This document shows, piece after piece, positions 8,514 to 17,034 of a stretch of DNA of 64,000 bases. The translations under genes were made by a program, and so were the position numbers. The notes under the pieces were generated by a model. That model saw only the letters and a list, made by a program, of their open reading frames with translations. It was not told the DNA's origin and ran no database searches. The DNA comes from JABDIP01 sp965250245 (GTDB taxonomy: Bacteria > Pseudomonadota > Alphaproteobacteria > DSM-16000 > Inquilinaceae): NCBI GenBank assembly GCA_965250245.1, contig OZ252296.1, forward strand, positions 4,030,001-4,094,000, given 5' to 3'. Every line of letters starts with the position of its first letter. Positions within the stretch are counted from its first letter, which is position 1.

Positions 8514-9116
8514 ATGAGACGGCTCATCCTCAGACTGGGCCTATGCCTCGCCGCCGGCCTCGCCATCGCCGCCGGCGGCGTCCGGGATGCCCGGGCCGGA
8601 CCGCCCGAAGAGCGTCGCACGACGTCCGCCGGTCTGCCGGAGTACACCGTCAAGGCCGCCTTCGTTTACAACTTCGCCCGCTTCACCGAGTGGCCGGATG
8701 CCGCCTTCCAGGACGCCGCCTCGCCGCTTCGGCTCTGCGTGCTGGGGCAGGACCCGTTCGACGGCGCCCTCAACAGCATCGCCGGCAAGACGGTCGGCGA
8801 TCGCGAGTTGCGGGTCAGCTACCCGATCTGGGCCAGCGAGGTGGGTGACTGCCACATCCTCTTCATCAGTGAGTCCGCCGGCAGCCGCCTGACCGAGATC
8901 GTGACCCACCTCGATGGCTCGCCCGTGCTGACGATCGGCGACACGCCGGAGACGGCGCGCTCGGGCGGCATCATCGGCCTGGAGAACGTGGAGAACCGGA
9001 TCCGCTTCCAGGTCAACCTGGATGCGGCGCAGCGCTCAGGCTTGCGGCTGAGCTCCCGGATCCTCGATCTGGCGACGTCGATTCACAGCGAGCGGCTCTC
9101 GGAGTCCGTCAACTGA
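8514..9116 (+). CDS. YfiR-like (DUF4154) periplasmic protein
   Basis: A 200-residue secreted protein of the YfiR/DUF4154 family. A signal peptide covers about residues 1-28 (MRRLILRL, hydrophobic core, AxA-type end). The mature part opens with the family hallmark YTVKAAFVYNFARFTEWP and ends with the strand/helix set around NRIRFQVNL and SSRIL. In Pseudomonas, YfiR binds and represses the inner-membrane diguanylate cyclase YfiN from the periplasm. Here the partner gene overlaps by one base (TGATG) and encodes a histidine kinase instead. I start at the ATG at 8514, since it leads directly into the signal peptide; the frame is open further upstream. Modulation of the kinase's periplasmic domain is inferred. 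Confidence 0.85.
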   Translation: MRRLILRLGLCLAAGLAIAAGGVRDARAGPPEERRTTSAGLPEYTVKAAFVYNFARFTEWPDAAFQDAASPLRLCVLGQDPFDGALNSIAGKTVGDRELRVSYPIWASEVGDCHILFISESAGSRLTEIVTHLDGSPVLTIGDTPETARSGGIIGLENVENRIRFQVNLDAAQRSGLRLSSRILDLATSIHSERLSESVN

Positions 9117-10657
9117 TGGCGCGGTTCGCCGACATCCCGATTCAGGACAAGGTGACCTCGATCATCTTGCTGACCAGTTGCGTCGCCATCCTGATCGCAT
9201 CGGGCGTGTTCATCACCGGCGATACCTTCTATTCCCGGCGCGAGCTGGTGCGCGAGCTCTCCACAGTGGCCGAGATCACCGGCCGCAACAGCGCCGCCGC
9301 CGTCCTGTTCGACGATCAGCCCGCGGCCATGGAGACGCTCTCCGCGCTCAGCACCATGCCGAACATCATCACCGCGGCGATCGTGGCCGAGGACGGCCGC
9401 GTCTTCGCGACCTATGCCATGCCGGAGGCCATCGGCACGCTGACCAGCCAGGGCCTCAACGAGCAGATCGCCGAAGATATCCGGCAGCTGCGAACGACCA
9501 CCGACTCACCGTTCGAGAATGCGCGCTTCTTCTCGCGGCATGTCTCGGTCCTGCAGGAGATCGTGCTGGACGGCGAGCCGGTCGGCCACGTCTTCCTGCG
9601 CGCCGATCTGAGCTACATCTTCGAACGGATGAAAATCCAGCTCTCGATCCTGGCCGTCGCGGCGCTGATCTCCTTCACCATCGCCATCGTGCTCTCGGCC
9701 CGCCTCCAGAAGGTGATCTCGCAGCCGATCCTCAAGCTCGCCGACGCCATGAAATTGGTCGGCCGCGACAAGCGCTATTCCCTGCGCGTGATGAAGCACA
9801 GCAATGACGAGTTCGGCATCCTGATCGAAGGCTTCAACGACATGCTGTCGCAGATCGAGTCCTACGAGGACAGCGTGGCGGCGCGGATCCGGGCGGAAGC
9901 CGCGAACCGGGCGAAATCGGAGTTCCTGGCCAATATGAGCCACGAGCTGCGGACGCCGCTCAACGCCATCATCGGCTTCGCGGATGCCATGAAGAGCGAG
10001 GTGTTCGGGCCGCTCGGCTCCGACCGCTACCAATCCTATGTCGACGACATTCACTACAGCGGCAATCACCTGCTGAACATCATCAACGACATCCTCGACC
10101 TGTCGAAGGCGGAGGCCGGCAAGATCACGCTCAGGGAGACCGAGTTCCTGCTGCCCGCAACCGTCAACCAGGCGCTGCGCATGCTGCGCGAGAAGGCGGT
10201 CGGGCAGGGCGTGACCATGTCCAGCGAGCTGCCGTCCTGGGAGCCCTGGCTGCGCGGCGACGAGAGGCTGGTCAGCCAGGTGGTGATCAACCTGCTGTCC
10301 AATGCGGTGAAGTTCACCGAGCATGGCGGTCGCGTGACCGTGTCGCTCTGCGGCGACCCGGACGGCCGCTGCGGCCTGCGGGTGACCGATACGGGCATCG
10401 GCATCGACCAGGCGGACCTGGCCGGCATCCGCAAGCCCTTCGTCCAGGTGGCCAATGCCTTCGTCCGCAAGCATGAGGGGACCGGGCTGGGCCTGCCGCT
10501 CACCGATCAGATCATGCAGCTGCACCAGGGCGACCTGGAGATCGACAGCGAGATCGGCGTCGGCACGTCCGTCACGGCCTGGTTTCCGACTGACCGTGTC
10601 CTGAAACATGCCGACGCCCCGCCGCGGCAGGCGGCGGCCGGCGGCGGAGCCGACTGA
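9116..10657 (+). CDS. Sensor histidine kinase with periplasmic sensor, HAMP, HisKA and HATPase domains
   Basis: A 513-residue inner-membrane sensor kinase. TM1 spans about residues 14-34, a periplasmic CHASE8-like domain about 35-172, TM2 about 174-196, then HAMP to about 250, HisKA with the phosphoacceptor H276 in SHELRTPLN, and the ATPase domain with N396 (NLLSNAVKF), DTGIGI (425-430) and GTGLGLPL (455-462). All catalytic motifs are intact. No response regulator is encoded next to it, so it is an orphan here. The CHASE8-HAMP front half is the arrangement known from YfiN-type diguanylate cyclases, and the gene is translationally coupled to a YfiR homologue. I infer that the YfiR protein controls this kinase. 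Confidence 0.9.
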   Translation: MARFADIPIQDKVTSIILLTSCVAILIASGVFITGDTFYSRRELVRELSTVAEITGRNSAAAVLFDDQPAAMETLSALSTMPNIITAAIVAEDGRVFATYAMPEAIGTLTSQGLNEQIAEDIRQLRTTTDSPFENARFFSRHVSVLQEIVLDGEPVGHVFLRADLSYIFERMKIQLSILAVAALISFTIAIVLSARLQKVISQPILKLADAMKLVGRDKRYSLRVMKHSNDEFGILIEGFNDMLSQIESYEDSVAARIRAEAANRAKSEFLANMSHELRTPLNAIIGFADAMKSEVFGPLGSDRYQSYVDDIHYSGNHLLNIINDILDLSKAEAGKITLRETEFLLPATVNQALRMLREKAVGQGVTMSSELPSWEPWLRGDERLVSQVVINLLSNAVKFTEHGGRVTVSLCGDPDGRCGLRVTDTGIGIDQADLAGIRKPFVQVANAFVRKHEGTGLGLPLTDQIMQLHQGDLEIDSEIGVGTSVTAWFPTDRVLKHADAPPRQAAAGGGAD

Positions 10658-10672
10658 CCCGGCGTACCGCCC

Positions 10673-11500
10673 CTAGTGCGACATCAGCACCGGCACCGTC
10701 ATGTGCCGCAGGATGTCGTGGGTTACCCCGCCCAGCACCAGCTCTCGCAGCCGCGAGCGGCCATAGGCCCCCATCACGATCATGTCCGCCGACAGATCCG
10801 CCACGCGATTGAGCAGGACGTCGGCCGGCTCCAGCCCCTGGGACCCGATCCGCGACGCCTCGACGGTAATGCCGTGGCGCGCCAGGTGCAGGGCGATGTC
10901 CGCGCCCGGAATGTCGCCCAGCGCGTCGCCAGGATCGACCGCCAGCACCGAGACACGGTTCGCTGCCTCCAGGATCGGCATCGCGTCGGCGACCGCGCGA
11001 GCCGCCTCGCGGCTGCCGTTCCAGGCGACCAGGACATGGCGCCCGATGCCGTTGGCGCGGAAGGCATACGGGACGACGAGGACGGGCCGCCCGCCGGCGA
11101 GCACGAGGTCCGCCGCGCTCACCTGGCCGTTGCCCGAGGGCTCCGGCTCGTCCTGGCCACAGACCACGAGGTCCGCGTAGCGACCCAGAAGGGCGGCGCG
11201 TTCCGCCGGGACGCCGTTCTCCGCCATCCATTGCGACCGGCTGGCGAGCCCGCCGGCCTCGGCCGACGCCTCGAACGCCGCGCGTGCCGCCTGAAGCCGC
11301 CGCGCGGCGTCCTCGGCCTGGGCCGCCCGCGCCGCCGGGGGGAGCTGCGCCATGACGTAGGCGGGAATGTCCGGGGTCGTGGTCACGTACAGCCCAGTCA
11401 GATGCGCATCACACTGATCCGCCAGCCGTCCCGCATAGGCGAGGCGGTCTGCCGCGCCCTGGCCCTCATCGACGATGACCAGAATATCCTTCAATGCCAT
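10673..11500 (-). CDS. Universal stress protein (tandem Usp domains)
   Basis: A 275-residue cytoplasmic protein of two Usp folds. The second carries the nucleotide-binding pattern G-x2-G-x9-G-(S/T) near the C-terminus (MGAYGRSRL followed by LGGVTHD and VPVLMSH); VAWNGSREAARA marks the start of that half. The first half (ILVIVDEG) lacks the glycine signature. The start at 11500 is supported by a strong AAGGAGGT 5 nt upstream; the frame stays open beyond it but without support. It converges with the histidine kinase (15-bp gap) and diverges from the alpha-2-macroglobulin gene. Usp proteins are typically induced by starvation or redox stress; the trigger here is unknown. Confidence 0.88.
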   Translation of the reverse strand: MALKDILVIVDEGQGAADRLAYAGRLADQCDAHLTGLYVTTTPDIPAYVMAQLPPAARAAQAEDAARRLQAARAAFEASAEAGGLASRSQWMAENGVPAERAALLGRYADLVVCGQDEPEPSGNGQVSAADLVLAGGRPVLVVPYAFRANGIGRHVLVAWNGSREAARAVADAMPILEAANRVSVLAVDPGDALGDIPGADIALHLARHGITVEASRIGSQGLEPADVLLNRVADLSADMIVMGAYGRSRLRELVLGGVTHDILRHMTVPVLMSH

Positions 11501-11805
11501 CGCACACCTCCTTCTGACATACCCGTGACGATTGCAACGCCGGCCGGCCTCATCCTTGCGGCGGCTCTCCATGCATAGCGCCGGACCGGCCGCGGGGCCT
11601 TGATATGGGTCAGGCGGGCGGCGCGGCCCCGGAATAGGCCCAGAGCCGCCCGGCTTTGCCACCAAACCCGCAGCGTCGTGCCGCAATTTCGGGATATCCG
11701 GATTAACACGCCTGAAACCTCAGGTGGCAATGATGCGGGCCGTGGGGTTTCGGTGAAGGCCCGGGACGCACCCGGGGCCGTCCACGCGAATATGGGGGAT
11801 TCGAC
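11501..11805. other. Divergent intergenic region, Usp / alpha-2-macroglobulin
   Basis: 305 bp separating divergent starts. It must carry both promoters, but I see no convincing -35/-10 pair. The Usp Shine-Dalgarno lies at its left end and a GGGGGAT ribosome site at its right end. A short open frame inside it has no ribosome site and I do not support it. Confidence 0.5.
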
Positions 11806-14800
11806 ATGAGCCGCAGGTCGTCTTCTGGCCTCTCTGGCATCGCCTTTCTGTTCACCTTCACGACGATCCTGCTGGTTTTCGCCACGCCCTCTGTCGCCTT
11901 CGAGGCGCCGGAGTGGTTCCGGGCCGCGGAGAGTTATCGCGACGACCTCATCGAGAACGCCGAGGAGCGACGGTCCTCCCTGCCCTCCATCCGCACCCTG
12001 GCCAGCCGCGCCGCAAGCGCGGTGAACGACCGCCACTGGCGCGGCGCCGTCGAGGTCTACGAATCCATGGTCGGGCTCGAGCCGGACCGGCCGGAGCTCT
12101 GGCTGCGCCTGGCGGAGAACTGGAACCGCTACAACACGAACGACGAGCAGGGCCTGAAGGCCGCCATCAACGCCTATGTGATGGCCGATGACGACCGCAT
12201 GCGCCTGTCCGCCGTCTCGCTGATCGCGCCCTGGTTCGAGCGGCGCCGGGATTGGCGCTCCGCCATCGCCGCCTATCAGGAATGGTCGCGCCTGGACCCG
12301 GGATCGACGACCGTCTCCGAGCAGCTCGCCTTCCTGCGACGCAGCCACGGATTCCGCGTGGTCACCGCCAATGTCTCCGCCAACCAGGAGCGGCCGCGTC
12401 TGTGCCTGGTCTTCTCCGAGCCCCTGGCAAACCCGCGGCGCACGGCGTTTGCCGATTATCTCCGCGTGGAGCCGGACGAGCCGGTCGAGGTGGTGGCGAG
12501 CGAGATGAGCCTGTGCGTGGACGGCGTCCGCCACGGGCAGAGCTATGAGCTGAGCGCGCTGGCGGGGCTGCCCGCGCGCAGCGGCGAGCAGTTGCCGGCG
12601 ACCGTCGCCTACGCGCTGACCGTCGGCGACCGCAGCCCGCAGGTCGGGTTCCGCGGCAACACCTATGTGCTGCCGCGGCTCGGCGAGGGCTTGGCTCCGC
12701 TGACAACGGTGAACGTGGGCGAAGTCGATCTGACCCTGCTGCGCATCAACGACCGCAACCTGATCAACGAGGTGGTCGCCGCCCGGCTGGGCAGTGCACT
12801 GAGCGCGCCACAGACCCACGCCGTCGCCGCGACCAGCGGCGAGACCGTCTGGCAGGGGTCGATGGCGATCGACGGCGAGGCCAACAAGACGGTCGTGACC
12901 GGTATCCCCTTCGCCGACATGGAGGCCGCGCCGGAGCCCGGACTCTACCTGCTGCGTGCCGCCAATGCCGACGCCGGCGACGTGGCGCGGCGGACGACGC
13001 CGGGCACCCAGTGGATTGTCGTCAGCGATGTCGGCCTGACCAGCTTTCTGGGCCGCAACGGGCTGACGGTGGCGGCCCGGTCCCTGGAGTCCGGCCAGCC
13101 GATGCGGCGCGTCGAGCTCGCCCTGCTGTCCCGCAACAACGCCGTGCTGGGCGAAGCCAGCACCGACCGCGCCGGCCTCGCGGAATTCGCGCCAGGGCTT
13201 GTGCGCGGCACCGGCGGCAACGCGCCCGCCGCGATCCTGGCCTATGGCGACGATGGCGATTTCAACCTGCTGGACCTGACCCGGCCGGCCTTCGACCTGA
13301 GCGACCGCGGCGTCAGCGGCCGGCCGGCGCCGGGCCCGCTGGACGCGTATCTTTACACCGAGCGCGGCGTCTATCGCCCCGGCGAGACGGTGCATCTGAC
13401 CGCCTTGCTGCGCGACGACTCCGCTGATGCGGTCGCCGACCTGCCCCTGACCTTCATCGTCCGGCGCCCGGACGGCGTGGTCTCGCGCAGCGCCGTCGTC
13501 GCCGATCAGGGCACTGGCGGCTACGGGCTGGCGATCGACCTGGCACCCGGCGCCCGGACCGGCGAATGGACCGTCGCTGCCCATATCGATCCCGAGGCGC
13601 AGCCGGTCGGCCGCGTGGCGTTCCAGGTCGAGGATTTCGTCCCTGTCCGGATCCGCGCCGGTGTGACGCCCCAGGGCGATGCGCTGACCACCGACACGGT
13701 GGTGCCGTTCGACGTGCAGGCCGATTATCTCTATGGCGCGCCGGCGGCCGACCTGCCGGCCTCCGCCGAGCTGATCGTCCGCCCGGCGAGGAACCCCTTC
13801 GCGGATTGGGGTGACTACCATTTCGGCCTGGCGCAGGAGGAGTTCACGCCGCAGCGGCGCGCGCTCGACATCCGCTCGACCGACAGCACCGGCCACAGCG
13901 CCGTCGATGTCGCGCTCGCCAACCTGCCGGACACCTCGCACCCGCTCGAAGGCCAGCTACGGGTCTCGCTGTTCGACATCGGCGGGCGGCCGGTCAACGC
14001 CTCTGCGACCCTGCCGGTGCGCCATGGCGATCTGTGGATCGGCCTGCGGTCGCTGACCGGCGAGCGGGTCCGCTATCGCGATACGGCGCGGTTCGAGGTC
14101 ATCACGCTCGACCACCAGGGCCGGCGTGTCGCCGCCCACGGCCTGCACTACGAGCTGGTTTACGAACGCTACGATTATCAGTGGTACCGCGGCGCCGGAG
14201 GCCGCTGGGACTATCGCTACGTGGTGCGCGACGAGCCGCGCGGCGGCGACCTGTTCGACGTCCGCGGCGACCAGGCGAGCGAAATCGCCGCGCCGGTCGA
14301 GTGGGGACGCTACCGGCTCGACGTGTTCGACCCGGCCAGCGGGGCGGCGACAAGCCTGCGGTTCACCGCCGGCTGGTGGTCGGCGCCGGCCGCCGGCGAT
14401 TCCCCGGATCGCATGCAGGTGGTGCTGGACCAGGAGGGCTACCGGCCGGGCGACACGGCCCAAATCCGGCTGACCGCGCCATTCGCCGGCGAGGTGCTGC
14501 TGACCGTCGCGAATGATCGCGTGCTGGACAGCGAGGCCCTGTCGATCCCCGCGGACGGAGCAACGCTCTCCCTCGACGTCGAGGAGGAATGGGGGCCGGG
14601 CGTCTATGTCATGGCGACGGCCTATCGGCCGCTGGCCCAGTCCTCCGGCGATCCCGGACCGGTCCGCGCCGTCGGCGTCGCCTGGCTCGGCATCGACATG
14701 AGCGACCGCACATTGGATGTGGCGCTGGACGTGCCGACCACGATCACGCCGCGCCAGACGCTCTCCGTGCCCATCACCGTCACCGGCATTGGCCGTCGCG

Positions 14801-17034
14801 AGCAGGCCCATGTGACATTGGCCGCCGTCGACGAGGGCATCCTGCTGCTGACCGATTTCGCCTCGCCCGATCCCGCCGACCACTTTTACGGCCGCCGCGC
14901 CTTGGGATTGGACATGCGCGATCTCTACGGCCGGCTGATCCTCGGCGAGGCCGCGCGCGGCACCGTGCGCAGCGGCGGCGATGGCGACTCCAGCGACAAC
15001 ATCGCCGGCTTGAGCGTGCGCTCGACCCGCACCGTGGCGCTGTTCTCCGGCATCGTCACCCTGGACGACTCCGGGCAGGCGACGATCCCGCTCGACATCC
15101 CAGACTACAATGGCGAGCTGCGGTTGATGGCGGTCGCCTGGTCGCCGGGCGCCGTGGGCCACGCATCCCAGCCGCTCACGGTGCGCGACCCGATCGTGTC
15201 GCAATTGAGCCTGCCGCGCTTCCTCGCCCCCGGCGACGAGGCACAGCTTACCCTTTCCCTGCACAATGCCGGCGGCCCGGCGGGCGGATACCGCACCGCG
15301 CTGACCGTCAGCGGGCCGGTCCGGATCGAGGGGCCGACCCTGAGCCAGCCCGACCTCGCCGCCGACCAGCGCATCACCATGCCGCTGACGCTGGTCGCCG
15401 ACACGGTCGGAGTCGCCGACATCAATCTGGACGTCGAGGGTCCCGGCGGGACCGCGATCAGCCGAAGCTGGCAGATCGAGGTGCGCCCGGCCCAGCCCTT
15501 CACCACCGAACGGCTGGTCGGTGAGCTGGCACCGGACCGCACGCTGGTCCTGGACGAGGGGCTGGCCGCGCAATACCTGCCGGGCACGGTGGAGCTGACC
15601 GCGAGCTTCAGCAACCACCCCAACTTCGACATGCCCGGCCTGTTCCGGGACCTGAACCGCTACCCCTATGGCTGCCTGGAGCAGACCACCAGCAGCACGC
15701 TGCCGCTGCTCTATCTCGCCGATGTCGCGGCCGCCTACGATCCGGCCTTCCAGGACACCGACCTGCGTCAGCGGGCGCAGTACGGCATCGACCGGGTGCT
15801 GGGCATGCAGCGCAGCGACGGCGCGTTCGGCTGGTGGAGTTCCTACGACCAGGGCGATGCCTGGCTGACCGCCTACGCCATGGACATGCTGACCCGGGCC
15901 CGGGAGCTGGACTACCGGATGCCGGCCGTGGCCTACCAGCAGGGGCTGGATTTCCTGAAGAACTACGTCTCCACCAGCCAGTCGCGAAACCGGTGTGATG
16001 CCGGCACCGCCTATGCGCTGTATGTGCTGGCCCGGGCCGGCGCGGCGGATATCGCCGATCTGCGCTATTACGCCGACAACTGCCTGCGCATGTTCCCCAC
16101 GGCCATGGCCAAGGGCCAGATCGGCGCGGCGCTCGCCGCCTATGGCGATGACCGGCGGTCGAATGAGGCCTTCGCGACGGCGGTCTCGCAGACCCGGCCC
16201 GCGTCCTTCTCGGGCATGGTCTGGGATTACGGCTCCAGCCTGCGGGACCGGGCCGCCCTGATCGCCCTGATGGCCGAGGCCGGCAAGCCGTCGGGCGATC
16301 TGCTTCGGCAGGCCCAGGCGGTCGCCGACATGATGGCCAACGACCGCTGGCTGAGCACCCAGGAGCAGCTCTGGATGCTGCTGGCGGCCGATGCCTTGGC
16401 CGAGAATGCCGGGCCGATCTCGCTGAGCGTGGACGGCCAGCCGGCCGATCCCGACCGGCAACCCTTCGCGGTGCAGGCCGATCCGGAAACGCTCTCCGCC
16501 GGCCTCAGGGTGACCAATGAGGGCGCCGGCACGCTGTTGCGGGTGATCTCGGTGCGCGGTGTGCCGGTCGATCCGCAGCCGGCCGGCGGCAACGGGTTCC
16601 GGCTGCGCCGGGCGTTCTTCGACCTCGACGGCAACCGGCTGGATCCGACCCAGCCCTTCGTCCAGAACGATCTGATCGTCGTCACCATCGCCGGTGAGGC
16701 GAACACCAACCTCGACCACGATGCGCTGGTGGTCGACCTGCTGCCGGCCGGCTTCGAGATCGAGAACGCCAGCATCGGCGGCGGCCGGGGCATGGAGGAT
16801 GTTGTGCGGCGGATCAACCCGACCCCGACGGTCCATACCGAGATCCGCGACGACCGGTATGTCGCCGCGGTCGACCTCTCGCCGTATTCCCAGGCGTTCC
16901 GGCTCGCCTATCTGGTCCGCGCCGTCACCCCGGGCGAATACGTGCTGCCGCCGAGCTTCGTGGAGGACATGTACCTGCCGAACTACAACGCCAGGACGGC
17001 CGTCGAGCGCATCACGGTCGTACCGGCGCCGTGA
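11806..17034 (+). CDS. Bacterial alpha-2-macroglobulin family protein
   Basis: A 1742-residue periplasmic protease-trapping protein. A signal-anchor or signal peptide covers about residues 1-32. Residues about 45-180 look like TPR-type helices (WRGAVEVYESMVGLEPDRPELWLRL). They are followed by MG-type beta domains, then the thioester motif YPYGCLEQTTS with C1290-LEQ1293, so the covalent trap is intact, and the helical thioester domain with QRSDGAFGWW. There is no lipobox cysteine, unlike many bacterial homologues. The stop overlaps the start of pbpC by 4 bp, a pairing also known from E. coli yfhM-pbpC. That pairing is taken to mean that A2M blocks invading proteases where PBP1C repairs breached peptidoglycan. 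Confidence 0.93.
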   Translation: MSRRSSSGLSGIAFLFTFTTILLVFATPSVAFEAPEWFRAAESYRDDLIENAEERRSSLPSIRTLASRAASAVNDRHWRGAVEVYESMVGLEPDRPELWLRLAENWNRYNTNDEQGLKAAINAYVMADDDRMRLSAVSLIAPWFERRRDWRSAIAAYQEWSRLDPGSTTVSEQLAFLRRSHGFRVVTANVSANQERPRLCLVFSEPLANPRRTAFADYLRVEPDEPVEVVASEMSLCVDGVRHGQSYELSALAGLPARSGEQLPATVAYALTVGDRSPQVGFRGNTYVLPRLGEGLAPLTTVNVGEVDLTLLRINDRNLINEVVAARLGSALSAPQTHAVAATSGETVWQGSMAIDGEANKTVVTGIPFADMEAAPEPGLYLLRAANADAGDVARRTTPGTQWIVVSDVGLTSFLGRNGLTVAARSLESGQPMRRVELALLSRNNAVLGEASTDRAGLAEFAPGLVRGTGGNAPAAILAYGDDGDFNLLDLTRPAFDLSDRGVSGRPAPGPLDAYLYTERGVYRPGETVHLTALLRDDSADAVADLPLTFIVRRPDGVVSRSAVVADQGTGGYGLAIDLAPGARTGEWTVAAHIDPEAQPVGRVAFQVEDFVPVRIRAGVTPQGDALTTDTVVPFDVQADYLYGAPAADLPASAELIVRPARNPFADWGDYHFGLAQEEFTPQRRALDIRSTDSTGHSAVDVALANLPDTSHPLEGQLRVSLFDIGGRPVNASATLPVRHGDLWIGLRSLTGERVRYRDTARFEVITLDHQGRRVAAHGLHYELVYERYDYQWYRGAGGRWDYRYVVRDEPRGGDLFDVRGDQASEIAAPVEWGRYRLDVFDPASGAATSLRFTAGWWSAPAAGDSPDRMQVVLDQEGYRPGDTAQIRLTAPFAGEVLLTVANDRVLDSEALSIPADGATLSLDVEEEWGPGVYVMATAYRPLAQSSGDPGPVRAVGVAWLGIDMSDRTLDVALDVPTTITPRQTLSVPITVTGIGRREQAHVTLAAVDEGILLLTDFASPDPADHFYGRRALGLDMRDLYGRLILGEAARGTVRSGGDGDSSDNIAGLSVRSTRTVALFSGIVTLDDSGQATIPLDIPDYNGELRLMAVAWSPGAVGHASQPLTVRDPIVSQLSLPRFLAPGDEAQLTLSLHNAGGPAGGYRTALTVSGPVRIEGPTLSQPDLAADQRITMPLTLVADTVGVADINLDVEGPGGTAISRSWQIEVRPAQPFTTERLVGELAPDRTLVLDEGLAAQYLPGTVELTASFSNHPNFDMPGLFRDLNRYPYGCLEQTTSSTLPLLYLADVAAAYDPAFQDTDLRQRAQYGIDRVLGMQRSDGAFGWWSSYDQGDAWLTAYAMDMLTRARELDYRMPAVAYQQGLDFLKNYVSTSQSRNRCDAGTAYALYVLARAGAADIADLRYYADNCLRMFPTAMAKGQIGAALAAYGDDRRSNEAFATAVSQTRPASFSGMVWDYGSSLRDRAALIALMAEAGKPSGDLLRQAQAVADMMANDRWLSTQEQLWMLLAADALAENAGPISLSVDGQPADPDRQPFAVQADPETLSAGLRVTNEGAGTLLRVISVRGVPVDPQPAGGNGFRLRRAFFDLDGNRLDPTQPFVQNDLIVVTIAGEANTNLDHDALVVDLLPAGFEIENASIGGGRGMEDVVRRINPTPTVHTEIRDDRYVAAVDLSPYSQAFRLAYLVRAVTPGEYVLPPSFVEDMYLPNYNARTAVERITVVPAP

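Noticed and set aside
11600..11809. 69-codon frame in the Usp/A2M gap
   Set aside because: No ribosome site, no recognisable domain, and it would overlap the A2M start.
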